50,284 bases of DNA from BJGN01 sp041159865 (GTDB lineage: Bacteria; Bacteroidota; Bacteroidia; Chitinophagales; Saprospiraceae), in NCBI GenBank assembly GCA_041159865.1, contig JBEAXK010000162.1, positions 1-50,284 of the forward strand, written 5' to 3'. Shown piece by piece: positions 11,001 through 19,048 of this stretch. Each line of letters starts with the position of its first letter. The stretch's first letter is position 1. The position numbers were made by a program, and so were the translations under genes. The notes beneath the pieces were generated by a model. It was not told where the DNA came from, did no database searches, and saw nothing but the letters and a program-made list of their open reading frames with translations.

Positions 11001-11245
11001 AGAAAAATTTTCAGGATGTCATTAACTGGCCAAGTAAATTAAATGGGGAGCTATTGGATCTGAAAAGTAGAGTAGACACCAATGAGGCCAAACTTACGAA
11101 TGGCGCAAAACAAAGACTTTCTGATTTAAATACGCAGTGGAAAATGGATAAATCAAACATTGAGAAAATAATCAATGAAGATTTACCGGAATACAGTAAA
11201 AAATTTCAAGATAAAGGCTTACCTTCTATTATTTTAATACAATAA
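8081..11245 (+). CDS. Secreted Asp-box (BNR/VPS10-like) beta-propeller protein, complete paralogue
   Basis: The start at ATG 8081 is chosen because it gives a clean signal peptide (MQNVTKLLLSLFLMIFTLNA, cleavage after AFAQ). The in-frame extension up to 7982 is hydrophobic but irregular. The 1054-residue product has eleven Asp-box motifs (KTEDAGLNW, KSTDQGKTW, KSIDGGVTW, KSTDGGESW, RSDDAGKSW, TRNGGKTW, KTTDYGKTW and others) forming VPS10-like propellers. A Gly/Tyr-rich linker with a GGxGN-type stretch (about 765-780), a Pro-rich GGPPPP segment and a helical C-terminal domain (about 900-1054) follow. It aligns with the truncated gene at 2-2941 throughout and is evidently a duplicate. Localisation should be periplasmic or extracellular. 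No catalytic site can be assigned, so the database label 'glycosyl hydrolase' should be treated as a fold name only. Confidence 0.85.
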   Translation: MQNVTKLLLSLFLMIFTLNAFAQKKPKSSNVEVVVPKLIDAKNFQSLKWRNIGPFRGGRANGISGVPGNNQLYFVGYTGGGVWKTEDAGLNWVNISDGFFKSSTIGDIAVAESDPNVIYVGTGEHAVRGVMTTFGDGVYKSTDQGKTWKNIGLENTRHISDVIIHPQNPDIVWVAAQGALHGPSEERGVYKSIDGGVTWKKTLYVDQNTGISSLTVDFSNPRIMYAASWEHRRLPWQVQSGGNGCAIWKSTDGGESWNKSIEGLPSLMGKIGLSVSRAEPSRVYAIVEAEKSKAGVYRSDDAGKSWKLMTNDQTLTARSWYYMEIFADPSNPEIVYVLNAPAMRSIDGGKTFSMLRVGHGDTHDLWINPYDSHILALADDGGGEISFNSGKTWSAQGNQPTAQFYRVNTDNRFPYWVYGGQQDNSSVMIQSRTSGSGITDKDWTSGPGCESAFMAFNPDNPTQIFGGCYQGYIEVLNMANQEVKDIMAYPALNLAIAPKDMKYRFNWNAPIIASPHDYNTIYHAANKVLKTTDGGISWTEISPDLTRNETEKQMVGGGPITNEGAGGENYNTIFYLIESALEKDLIWSGSDCGLVHVTRNGGKTWENVTPAGLPECLIQSIEVSPHQPGTAYISATRYRFNDFRSMAYKTTDYGKTWVAINKGVEKDDYIRVIREDLKVPGLLYGGAERAFYISADGGENWSLFQLNMPVVGITDLTFRDNDLVASTAGRAFWILDDLGAIQQSKGFPQGKVQLYTPKDTYRYGSSGYGGGRGNIGENPAEGVILDYYLEEKVDSLGLKLEIFNAEGKLLRTLSSNKPKKSESYPGGPPPPAILPTQTGINRFAWDMRTETLPGIQNVFVQGDLRGYKVGPGMYKAKLTSNGVSSEISFKIKMDPASTTTKEEWMAQQFVLEKIDSDVKEVHQLVNKMRLVKKQILLQDELLQDNPNAKDLLDNGKSILKKLEEWESDVIETRQKNFQDVINWPSKLNGELLDLKSRVDTNEAKLTNGAKQRLSDLNTQWKMDKSNIEKIINEDLPEYSKKFQDKGLPSIILIQ

Positions 11246-11265
11246 TAGGATGAAAAAATTGGATT

Positions 11266-13122
11266 TTGCCTGTTAAGGCTCCTCTATCGACTTTTCGATA
11301 TGGCGGAAAAGTAAAGGGAAAGACCTTTAATGTTGTTCAAGCGAAAGATTTGTTTGTGTTGCGTTCAATAACTCCATTGAACGCACTCAAACAGACCTTA
11401 TCTAAGAATGCTGTTTCTTTTTTTAATCATATAACACAAGTCTTTTCATTTCCTGAGGTAAATGTTGCTGTATTTAAAATACATGAACCGGATGAACTTG
11501 ATGCTTGTCGTCTAGCATTTAAAGAGGAACCAAAAATAAAATTTGCAGGGAGAGTCTGGAAGGAGGAGTTATCAGGTTTCTCCTTGGTCTATACTGAAAA
11601 TATTTTTGTTAAATTCAAATCAAAGATTTCATTTAAAGCTATTTTAACGATTTTAAATTTTCATAACCTGGTCATAAAAGAGAAATTTAGATTTGCTGGG
11701 AATGCTTTTTTCTTAAAATCTCCAGTATTTACGGGTTTTGAAATATTTAATATCGCGCGCATTTTAGGGGAGAATCCGCAAGTACTTATCTGTTATCCTG
11801 AATTGGTTTTTCCCAAAAGAAGTCACCAAATTCATGATAATCAATGGTTTTTAAAGGAAACATCCATCGATGGTAATCTCAGACCTCGAGGAGTTGAAAT
11901 GAGTAAGATATGGCAATATACTAAAGGAGAAAATGTAACCATTGCCATTATTGATGACGGTATCGATACAGATCATCAGGAATTTAACTTACCTGGTAAA
12001 TTGATATTTCCCAGAGATACCATCTTAGACGTAAATCTGGCATTTCCTCAAACGGAAGAAGAAAATCATGGAACTTGCTGTGCGGGCGTTGCAATGGCTC
12101 AAGGGTCAGGTTCTGCCAGCGGAGTAGCTCCAATGTCTCGCTTAATTCCAATCAGAAGTGGAGGTCTAGGCTCATTTTCAGAGGCAAAGGCATTCGTTTG
12201 GGCAGTCGATCATGGTGCTGATATTATTAGCTGTTCATGGGGACCTCCTGATGGGGTCTGGTATGACCCGGCTGACCCATCTCATCGAATTCCTTTTCCC
12301 CTTCCAGATAGTTCGCGTCTGGCCATAGAATATGCCCTAAAAAAGGGTAGAAGGGGATTAGGATGTATGCTTGTATGGGCTGCTGGTAATGGAAATGAGG
12401 AAGTTAGTTTTGATGGATATGCTTCATTACCCAATATTCTGGCAGTTGCTGCTTGTGATTATCTGGAAAAAAGAGCTCCATACAGCGATTATGGTAAAAA
12501 TATCGCTTGTTGTTTTCCAAGTAGTTCAGCTACCTCTGACAAGTTTGAAATTTCAGATGGAATCTGGACCACAGATCGTTCCAATATACTGGGTTATAAT
12601 CCTGATGGCAATTATGTAGGTACCTTTGGCGGTACTTCTGCATCTTGTCCAGGTGTAGCAGGTTGTTTAGCTCTTATTTTGAGTGTTTTTCCTTCCTTAA
12701 AAAATTATCATATCCGGCCATTACTAAATATCACATCCGATAAAATTGGCCTTAATGAAGGCAAATATATGAATGGCCACAGTCGTTATTTTGGGTTTGG
12801 CCGAATAAATCCTTATCATGCTATTCGATATTTAAAAAAATCATTAAATATTGTTACAGAAATTAAAATGAATCAGGAGTCTATGGTTGAAAGTATACGG
12901 TTTATACTAAATTCCAATATTTTTCAAATACAACTTACCTATAAATGGCTTGATTTGGAAAAAGAATATGTCTCTGGAGACTGGCTGAGAAAAGCTGAAA
13001 ATGTATTACCTCTAAAGAAAATTCTATTTAATCTTAAAGGATTAGACGCATCCTTATTCACCTTAAAGGTTTATCATGCAGATCACGGCCAAAATATGGA
13101 GCTAAGACTTCTATGGAAATAA
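11266..13122 (+). CDS. S8 subtilisin-family serine peptidase with uncertain start
   Basis: From the TTG at 11266 this is 618 residues. The catalytic triad is intact: D230 in IAIIDDGID, H268 in ENHGTCCAG, S458 in GGTSASCPG; WAAGNGNEE supplies the oxyanion-hole Asn. About 185 residues precede the catalytic core and resemble a propeptide or propeptide-like domain (FRYGGKVKGKT start). A beta-rich tail of about 90 residues follows it. No signal peptide is visible in any start choice. The only ATG nearby (11250) is out of frame and stops after eight codons; removing one T from the TTTT run at 11264-11267 would join it to the main frame as M-K-K-L-D-L-P-V-K. So the real start may be 11250 with a frameshift or sequence error. 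The gene ends 4 bases before the convergent FG-GAP gene. Confidence 0.8.
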   Translation: MPVKAPLSTFRYGGKVKGKTFNVVQAKDLFVLRSITPLNALKQTLSKNAVSFFNHITQVFSFPEVNVAVFKIHEPDELDACRLAFKEEPKIKFAGRVWKEELSGFSLVYTENIFVKFKSKISFKAILTILNFHNLVIKEKFRFAGNAFFLKSPVFTGFEIFNIARILGENPQVLICYPELVFPKRSHQIHDNQWFLKETSIDGNLRPRGVEMSKIWQYTKGENVTIAIIDDGIDTDHQEFNLPGKLIFPRDTILDVNLAFPQTEEENHGTCCAGVAMAQGSGSASGVAPMSRLIPIRSGGLGSFSEAKAFVWAVDHGADIISCSWGPPDGVWYDPADPSHRIPFPLPDSSRLAIEYALKKGRRGLGCMLVWAAGNGNEEVSFDGYASLPNILAVAACDYLEKRAPYSDYGKNIACCFPSSSATSDKFEISDGIWTTDRSNILGYNPDGNYVGTFGGTSASCPGVAGCLALILSVFPSLKNYHIRPLLNITSDKIGLNEGKYMNGHSRYFGFGRINPYHAIRYLKKSLNIVTEIKMNQESMVESIRFILNSNIFQIQLTYKWLDLEKEYVSGDWLRKAENVLPLKKILFNLKGLDASLFTLKVYHADHGQNMELRLLWK

Positions 13123-13126
13123 AAAA

Positions 13127-14608
13127 TTATATTATTCTATTTTTTAATAATAAAAAAGATCCCTTATAAGGCATTTCTTTTGTGTTTGAGAAATTAAAAT
13201 TACCTAAAATTATATCTATATCCCCATCTAAATCCATATCATCTGCTTCTAAGGTCATCCATTGTCCATGTGGTAAATTTAAGCTTGATGCAACATAGTT
13301 TCCATTTCCTTCATTTTTAAAATAAAGAAAGGAAGGGGCAGTTTTCTGTGAAAAAAAAGCAATTGTTGCAAAATCAAGATTTCCATCTAAATCAAAATCT
13401 TTTACAATTGTTTTTGTTGCACCTGGGTAAAAAATAAATTTTGATTCTTCAAAAATCTGTTTTCCTTTATTTAAGAAAATATGAATACCGTGATATTTTT
13501 TTTCTTCATTTGAATAATCCGCATTATCGCCATTTGTAAGAACAATATCTTTTTTACCGTCATTATTTAAATCGGACATTTCAAAATAACTACTTCCGAA
13601 TACTGGGGGTAATTTTAAAATTGATTTTGGCAAAAAATTCCCATTCCCTTTATTTATAAATAGAATAATTTGTTCATTACCTTGCGCGAATAGTGCATAG
13701 AAATCCATTTTACCATCCTTATTTATATCTTGAGGTATAATATTTCGTGCACCTGGAAGATTTGATAATACCTTTTTTTTATTAGTTTTTCCATTTATCC
13801 AACTTAACTGTCCAGTCTCAAATCCAAATTCTAAAATGATATAGTCTTCGTAATCATCTTGATTTATATCAATAACTTCCAAAGAAACGGGTCTATGAAG
13901 ATAATTTGTTATTAGTGAATTTATTTTATCTTGAGGGTTATATCGATATAGATAACCATTTTTCTCCTCTGTCGGTGTCATAGTTCCAATACTTAAAAAA
14001 ATTGGTTTATAATCACCTTTGGAATCAACCACGGGACCCGGTGATTTTAAAGTTTCTTTTAATTTTAGTTTAAGGTTTAGTATTTCCAATTGCCCATTAT
14101 ATTTTCCAATCCAGATTTCTTTTTTAGCAGGAATAAATCTTACAGACGTAGTTTGAGTGTTATTTTTCGTTTTATGGATTGGGAAAAAGATATCGAATGG
14201 ATTTTTAAAAGATTTGAATGTTGGATTTGATAATCTATCTGTTTTTTGTGTTGAGGAATTTTCCAGATAATAGGAAACTATTTTTTCCCAATCGTTGGAG
14301 GAAACCATTGATTTTTCAGGATAAATTCCTATGTTACACAAAGCTTGAAATTGATTAAATGACATTCGGTTAAGCAGTTCATTTCTATCCCCATAGCCCA
14401 ATCTATGTCCCATTTCTGGTAAAACACTCTTTTCCCATGTGTGGGTTGAAAGCAATGAGGGTTCTGGAAAAAGATGGCAGTTTCCACAAATTTTTTTGGC
14501 TGTTTGTTCCCTGGATTTTATTTTGTTTTTAGAAATCAGATTAACTGAAAATATAATTAAAGCCATCAAGAGTAATGGAATAAAAGTCCATTTTAAAATT
14601 TTGCCCAT
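13127..14608 (-). CDS. Membrane-anchored FG-GAP/VCBS repeat protein with CxxCH haem motif
   Basis: The start at ATG 14608 is preferred because it puts a short basic stretch (MGKILK) directly before a hydrophobic segment (about 8-26); an in-frame ATG at 14650 would add 14 residues. The 493-residue protein carries CGNCH (C41-x-x-C44-H45), the covalent haem c attachment motif, with a Met-Gly-His segment downstream that could give the distal ligand. From about residue 240 it has at least five Ca2+-binding-like D-x-N/D-x-D-G-x-x-D loops (DINKDGKMD, DLNNDGKKD, DFDLDGNLD, DMDLDGDID and DINQDDYED), typical of FG-GAP/VCBS propellers. It is likely periplasmic and inner-membrane or lipid anchored. An electron-transfer or sensing role is inferred only. 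It is convergent with the subtilase and divergent from the phosphodiesterase. Confidence 0.75.
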   Translation of the reverse strand: MGKILKWTFIPLLLMALIIFSVNLISKNKIKSREQTAKKICGNCHLFPEPSLLSTHTWEKSVLPEMGHRLGYGDRNELLNRMSFNQFQALCNIGIYPEKSMVSSNDWEKIVSYYLENSSTQKTDRLSNPTFKSFKNPFDIFFPIHKTKNNTQTTSVRFIPAKKEIWIGKYNGQLEILNLKLKLKETLKSPGPVVDSKGDYKPIFLSIGTMTPTEEKNGYLYRYNPQDKINSLITNYLHRPVSLEVIDINQDDYEDYIILEFGFETGQLSWINGKTNKKKVLSNLPGARNIIPQDINKDGKMDFYALFAQGNEQIILFINKGNGNFLPKSILKLPPVFGSSYFEMSDLNNDGKKDIVLTNGDNADYSNEEKKYHGIHIFLNKGKQIFEESKFIFYPGATKTIVKDFDLDGNLDFATIAFFSQKTAPSFLYFKNEGNGNYVASSLNLPHGQWMTLEADDMDLDGDIDIILGNFNFSNTKEMPYKGSFLLLKNRII

Positions 14609-14661
14609 AAAATTTAATATCGCGATGTAAATGTTCTTACAATAATACATGCATTTTTAAC

Positions 14662-14669
14662 TAATTTTG
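14662..14669 (+). promoter_or_regulatory. Candidate -7 element of the phosphodiesterase promoter
   Basis: TAATTTTG matches the Bacteroidota -7 consensus TAnnTTTG exactly and lies 17 bases before the ATG at 14687. The -33 region (around 14637-14642) does not contain a clear TTTG. Confidence 0.4.
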
Positions 14670-14686
14670 AAAAAACATTTATAAGG

Positions 14687-15577
14687 ATGAAAATTATTTC
14701 GACATTTACGCTAATCATAGGTTTTATTCATTTAATAATGGCTCAAGGAATAGGAGAAAAAGCGATAGACTGGCAAGGTCACAGAGGGGCTAGGGGGCTG
14801 GCTCCGGAAAATGCTATTCCAGCGTTTTTAAAAGCATTATCATACTCTTCCATCACTACACTTGAATTAGATGTGGTTATTTCAGCTGATGGAAAATTAG
14901 TTGTATCACATGAACCCTGGCTTAACCCTAAAATCTGTTTTGATGTAAATGGAAATCCAATTAAAGGGAATGAAAAAATTAATCTCTTTAAAATGGATTA
15001 TTCCGAAATAAAAAAATGTGACTGTGGAAGTAGGGTTAATCCTTTGTTTCCAGAACAAAAGGCCGAATTTTCTTATAAACCTCTATTAAATGAAGTTGTA
15101 AAGGAGGTGAAACGTTATTGTAAAAATTCGAAAAGACCTATGCCGCGATTTAATATTGAGATTAAATCTAACCCTTCCTCTGACGGCATTTTTACGCCTG
15201 AGGTAGCTGTTTTTGTTGATATTGTAAGAAAAGAGATTAAAAAATTAAAATTGGAACAAAATGCAAGTATCCAATCTTTTGATCCGCGCGCACTTAGGTA
15301 TTTACATGAAAAAGAAAAGGAATGGGTTTTAGTCTATTTAGTTGAAAAGGCTGGTGTAGTAAAACAACAAATGGAGGAACTCGGATTTAAACCAGCCATA
15401 TACAGTCCTCATTTTGAAAAGGTGACTCAGGCAATCGTTGATGAGTGCCATCAATTGGGGATGAAAATAATTCCATGGACTGTAAATGAAACGACTCAGA
15501 TGAAAAAACTGGTTCAATATGGCGTAGATGGGATTATCACAGATTATCCAAATCGAATTCCTATAAAAGGCAATTAA
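14687..15577 (+). CDS. Glycerophosphodiester phosphodiesterase
   Basis: This 296-residue exported protein hydrolyses glycerophosphodiesters to sn-glycerol 3-phosphate and an alcohol, feeding phospholipid-headgroup recycling. A signal peptide (about 1-20, ending IMAQ) precedes the GDPD TIM-barrel. Catalytic and metal residues are visible: H32-R33-G-A-R with following PEN (N-terminal HR motif), E60-L-D62 metal ligands, and H75 in VVSHEPWL. The family's C-terminal strand appears as GVDGIITDYPN. Length is normal for periplasmic GlpQ-like enzymes. It stands alone, 10 bases from the convergent recQ end. Confidence 0.9.
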   Translation: MKIISTFTLIIGFIHLIMAQGIGEKAIDWQGHRGARGLAPENAIPAFLKALSYSSITTLELDVVISADGKLVVSHEPWLNPKICFDVNGNPIKGNEKINLFKMDYSEIKKCDCGSRVNPLFPEQKAEFSYKPLLNEVVKEVKRYCKNSKRPMPRFNIEIKSNPSSDGIFTPEVAVFVDIVRKEIKKLKLEQNASIQSFDPRALRYLHEKEKEWVLVYLVEKAGVVKQQMEELGFKPAIYSPHFEKVTQAIVDECHQLGMKIIPWTVNETTQMKKLVQYGVDGIITDYPNRIPIKGN

Positions 15578-15587
15578 GTATAATCAA

Positions 15588-17711
15588 CTAGGTTTTTATT
15601 TTTTTTAAATATGCCAATAATAGTTTTATCTGAAAATAAGAAAATGCACCATTCCATTTTTCAAATAAATCATTGAGAGAAATTTCTTTTTGATGTACAG
15701 CAGGTTCAGCTAGCATCAGTTCTATTTCGTTTTTAGCTAAATACGGATAAATATTAATAGGATGATTATCTGTATATAATTTTAAAACATGACCTTCTAT
15801 GGTGGTTAAAGTTAATTTCCTGATACGAGATATATCTTCAAGGTCCATACCTTCCAAAATTCTGTAATAAGTTAATAAATGGGTAATTCCAGGATTATTA
15901 TTTATTTGACCTTCAAGGTATTCTCTAATAGCAGAAAGAAAAGTCTGTCCATAATTCAATGCTTTTGCCTCACTCACACCCGTTATTTCGAGCAAATCGT
16001 CATGTGAAATTGGCTTTTTTCTTGCCATTTCCATTAAAGCATTATCTGGGAAAATTTGATAGGGAGGTATTCCTGCTGAACGGGATAAATGGATACGAAC
16101 CTGAATTAAAATGGCATATAAGTTATCATAATGCTGGGTTTTCTTTGTGGAGGCGGATTCTTTCACAGAATCTCTTTCTTTTCTTTCTGCAATCGTTAGC
16201 ATTTTAACTAATTGAACCTCTTTATTTTCAAAAAGGACTTCTCGGCTTCCACTACCCAAGCGTAAAACATTTCCAGCATCATAGGCAATTTCTATGAAAC
16301 CCATATTAATCCATTGGGTGATATAATAATACCATTGTTCAGAGGGGTAATCCCTGCCTACCCCAAAGGTTTTAATCAGATGAAAACCATTATCCGTAAT
16401 TTCTTTTCGATGGGACCCTCTTAGCACATCAATGAGGATAGATAAGGTAACTTTTTCATTCAATCGAGTAATGGCAGATAGAGCCATTTGAGCTAAACGG
16501 GTAGCATTAAAATAATTTGGTGGATTTAGACATACATCACAGTTTTCGCAATTATCGGGAAGGAATTCACCAAAATAGCCCAGAAGTATTTTTCTTCTGC
16601 AAATTAATGCTTCCGCATACTCTTTTATTCGATTCAATTTTGCAAGCTGGAGTTCCATTTTTTCCCCTTTAGAATCATTTAAGATATCTCTAAGAACACC
16701 AATGTCTGCAAAACCATAAAAAAGAAGGGCAATGGCGGCGGCACCGTCTCTTCCTGCACGACCAATTTCCTGATAATAACTTTCGATGTTTTTGGGAATA
16801 TTATAATGAATGACCCATCGTATGGAAGATTTGTCAATACCCATGCCAAATGCAAGAGTAGCACAAATAATAGGAGTTCTGTCAAAGGTAAAAGCGTCCT
16901 GAATATCACTACGTTCAGTTGCAGATAGACCAGCATGATAGGGTGCTGCCTTTATACCTTTTGCATTTAATTTAGCAGCCAGCGTTTCAGTCGTTTTTCT
17001 GCTTAGGCAATAGATGATTCCACTTTGACCATTTTTACTTTTTATAAAGGACAAAATTTGATTAAATCGGTCTAATGCAGGTCTAACTTCCAGGTGGATG
17101 TTGGGTCTGTCGAAGGAACTTAAATAGGTTTCTGGCTGATGAAGTTTTAACTGATCTATGATATCACGACGGGTAATTTTATCAGCAGTCGCTGTTAAAG
17201 CAATAATCGGAATACTTGGAAAATGGTCTTTAATAAATCCAAGTTTTGCGTATTCAGGTCTGAAATCATGTCCCCACGATGAAATACAGTGGGCCTCATC
17301 AATGGCAAAAAGATTGATATTTCCTGTTCGAAGGAGTGAGAAAAAGGAGGATGAAATTAACTTTTCAGGGGAAACATAGAGCAACTTTAATTCTCCTTTA
17401 AGAAACGAATTTTCAACTTGTGCGGTAACTTCTGTGGTAAGGCTACTATTTAAAAAGGCTGCAGAAATACCATTTGTATGTAAGCCTCCAACCTGGTCTT
17501 TCATAAGCGATATGAGGGGGGATACCACAAGAGTAGTTCCTGGCATAACCAATGCAGGCAATTGATAACAGATGGATTTGCCTCCACCAGTGGGCATCAA
17601 TGCTAGTACATCTTTACCTTGTAGGATTGATTGAATGATTTTTTCCTGATTTTCTCTGAAAGAATCGAATCCAAAATATTTTTTTAACGTTTCTGCTATT
17701 TTCGTTGTCAT
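15588..17711 (-). CDS. recQ: ATP-dependent DNA helicase RecQ
   Basis: This 707-residue SF2 3'-to-5' DNA helicase acts in recombination and fork repair. Walker A is seen at TGGGKS (41-46), DEAH at 138-141 followed by CISSWGHDFRPEY, and motif VI as QEIGRAGRDG. A RecQ-type zinc-binding region with one Cys followed about 16-22 residues later by C-x2-C-x2-C (NCENCDVC) comes next. Beyond it are the winged-helix RQC domain, an HRDC domain (about 525-600, around QVRIHLSRSAGIPPYQIF) and a C-terminal helicase-associated helix-turn-helix segment (about 600-680). All parts of a full-length RecQ are present. It is divergent from the ketosynthase gene, and no DNA-repair neighbours are visible. Confidence 0.93.
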   Translation of the reverse strand: MTTKIAETLKKYFGFDSFRENQEKIIQSILQGKDVLALMPTGGGKSICYQLPALVMPGTTLVVSPLISLMKDQVGGLHTNGISAAFLNSSLTTEVTAQVENSFLKGELKLLYVSPEKLISSSFFSLLRTGNINLFAIDEAHCISSWGHDFRPEYAKLGFIKDHFPSIPIIALTATADKITRRDIIDQLKLHQPETYLSSFDRPNIHLEVRPALDRFNQILSFIKSKNGQSGIIYCLSRKTTETLAAKLNAKGIKAAPYHAGLSATERSDIQDAFTFDRTPIICATLAFGMGIDKSSIRWVIHYNIPKNIESYYQEIGRAGRDGAAAIALLFYGFADIGVLRDILNDSKGEKMELQLAKLNRIKEYAEALICRRKILLGYFGEFLPDNCENCDVCLNPPNYFNATRLAQMALSAITRLNEKVTLSILIDVLRGSHRKEITDNGFHLIKTFGVGRDYPSEQWYYYITQWINMGFIEIAYDAGNVLRLGSGSREVLFENKEVQLVKMLTIAERKERDSVKESASTKKTQHYDNLYAILIQVRIHLSRSAGIPPYQIFPDNALMEMARKKPISHDDLLEITGVSEAKALNYGQTFLSAIREYLEGQINNNPGITHLLTYYRILEGMDLEDISRIRKLTLTTIEGHVLKLYTDNHPINIYPYLAKNEIELMLAEPAVHQKEISLNDLFEKWNGAFSYFQIKLLLAYLKKIKT

Positions 17712-17802
17712 ATTTCCGCAAAGATATCGGAAAAGGGTGTTTTAAGTTAAGGTCGTAAAAGAATGTATATTACGTTTTTTTATTAAATTAGTGAAATTTC
17801 GC

Positions 17803-17810
17803 TATTTTTA
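17803..17810 (+). promoter_or_regulatory. Candidate -7 element upstream of the ketosynthase
   Basis: TATTTTTA matches TAnnTTTG at seven of eight positions and lies 23 bases before the ATG at 17834. A T-rich TTTT stands 21 bases upstream in place of the -33 TTTG. Confidence 0.3.
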
Positions 17811-17833
17811 TATTTTAAAAAATCTAACCATTC

Positions 17834-18901
17834 ATGTTTAAAACTAAAATTGCTGGAATTGGCAGTTATCTGCCTGAGAATATCATATCTAATGATGATT
17901 TAGCTCAAAAAATGGATACTAATGATGCATGGATTCAAGAGAGAACAGGTATTCAATCCAGAAGATATGCCACAAATTTCAAAGAAACAACGACAACGAT
18001 GGGCGCGAAAGCTGCTTCTATCGCTATTGAAAGAGCAGGTATTAGTCCAAACGAAATTGATTTCATCATATTTGCTACTCTTTCACCTGACTATTACTTT
18101 CCAGGCTGTGGTGTATTAGTTCAACGAGAATTAAATATAACAAATACCGAATGTGGTGCCTTAGATATACGCAATCAATGTTCAGGATTTATTTATGGGT
18201 TATCTGTTGCAGATCAGTTTATAAAAACGGGTATGTATAAAAATATTCTACTTATTGGTTCAGAAATGCACTCCATGGGCTTGGATTATTCGAATGAGGG
18301 TAGAAATGTAACCGTAATATTCGGTGATGGCGCAGGGGCAGTCGTACTTCAACCTACAGAAAAGGAAAATCAAGGAATTCTTTCTACTCATTTACATGCC
18401 AACGGTACTTATGCAGAAAAATTAGCAACCTTAAGTCCTGGTTGTCACGGGGGGTATCATGCTGATCGTATAGAAACTGAAATTGATTATGGTTTTCCAG
18501 ATACCGCTTATGGCGGAATATTTGTGACAGAACACATGGTTAAAAATAATCTGGTGGCCGCTACTATGGACGGACAATTTGTGTTTAAGATGGCCGTACA
18601 AAAATTTCCTGAAGTAATTGGGGAAGCACTTAAAAAGAACGGTCTGGATAAATCCGATATAGATATGCTTATTCCACATCAGGCAAATCTAAGAATTAGT
18701 CAGTTTGTTCAAAAACAACTCGGACTTCCCGATGAAAAAGTATGGAATAATATTCAAAAATATGGTAATACTACTGCTGCATCTATTCCTATTGCCCTTT
18801 GTGAAGCATGGGAAAATGGAAAAATTATGGAGGGACAAATGGTGTGTTTAGCAGCATTTGGAAGTGGATTTACCTGGGGTGCCGCTCTTTTAAACTGGTA
18901 A
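17834..18901 (+). CDS. FabH-type 3-oxoacyl-ACP synthase III
   Basis: This 355-residue thiolase-fold ketosynthase condenses an acyl-CoA (or acyl-ACP) with malonyl-ACP, the initiating step of fatty acid synthesis or of a related acyl pathway. The KAS III triad is intact: C116 in RNQCSGF, H282 in IPHQANLRI, N312 in GNTTAAS. It is about 30 residues longer than E. coli FabH, mainly through a segment around residues 190-235 (LHANGTYAEKLATLSPGCHGG). Such longer FabH-like proteins are common in Bacteroidota as second copies. The usual housekeeping neighbours (rpmF, plsX, fabD) are absent, so I do not assign the essential fabH symbol. It could serve a secondary acyl product. Confidence 0.85.
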   Translation: MFKTKIAGIGSYLPENIISNDDLAQKMDTNDAWIQERTGIQSRRYATNFKETTTTMGAKAASIAIERAGISPNEIDFIIFATLSPDYYFPGCGVLVQRELNITNTECGALDIRNQCSGFIYGLSVADQFIKTGMYKNILLIGSEMHSMGLDYSNEGRNVTVIFGDGAGAVVLQPTEKENQGILSTHLHANGTYAEKLATLSPGCHGGYHADRIETEIDYGFPDTAYGGIFVTEHMVKNNLVAATMDGQFVFKMAVQKFPEVIGEALKKNGLDKSDIDMLIPHQANLRISQFVQKQLGLPDEKVWNNIQKYGNTTAASIPIALCEAWENGKIMEGQMVCLAAFGSGFTWGAALLNW

Positions 18902-18922
18902 TATGAGTATCTGTCCGAAAAT

Positions 18923-18949
18923 AATTATTTCTAGAATAATTGTATTTTT
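18923..18949. terminator. Weak AT-only hairpin between convergent genes
   Basis: AATTATT (18923-18929), loop TCTAG, AATAATT (18935-18941), followed by GTATTTTTT. The 7-bp stem contains no G or C, so it would be unstable, but it lies between the two convergent gene ends (18901 and 19049). Confidence 0.3.
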
Positions 18950-19048
18950 TATCTGTTAATATATACTTACCAATTTTAGGTATTTCTTTTTATAAGTGCA
19001 AAGATCAAATGCTTAAGCAGTGAAAAATGATTTTCATATTTCTTGAAT

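Noticed and set aside
8081..11245. Asp-box proteins as sialidases or other glycosidases
   Set aside because: Only the propeller Asp-boxes are visible; no Arg triad, Tyr/Glu pair or other catalytic set can be pointed out.
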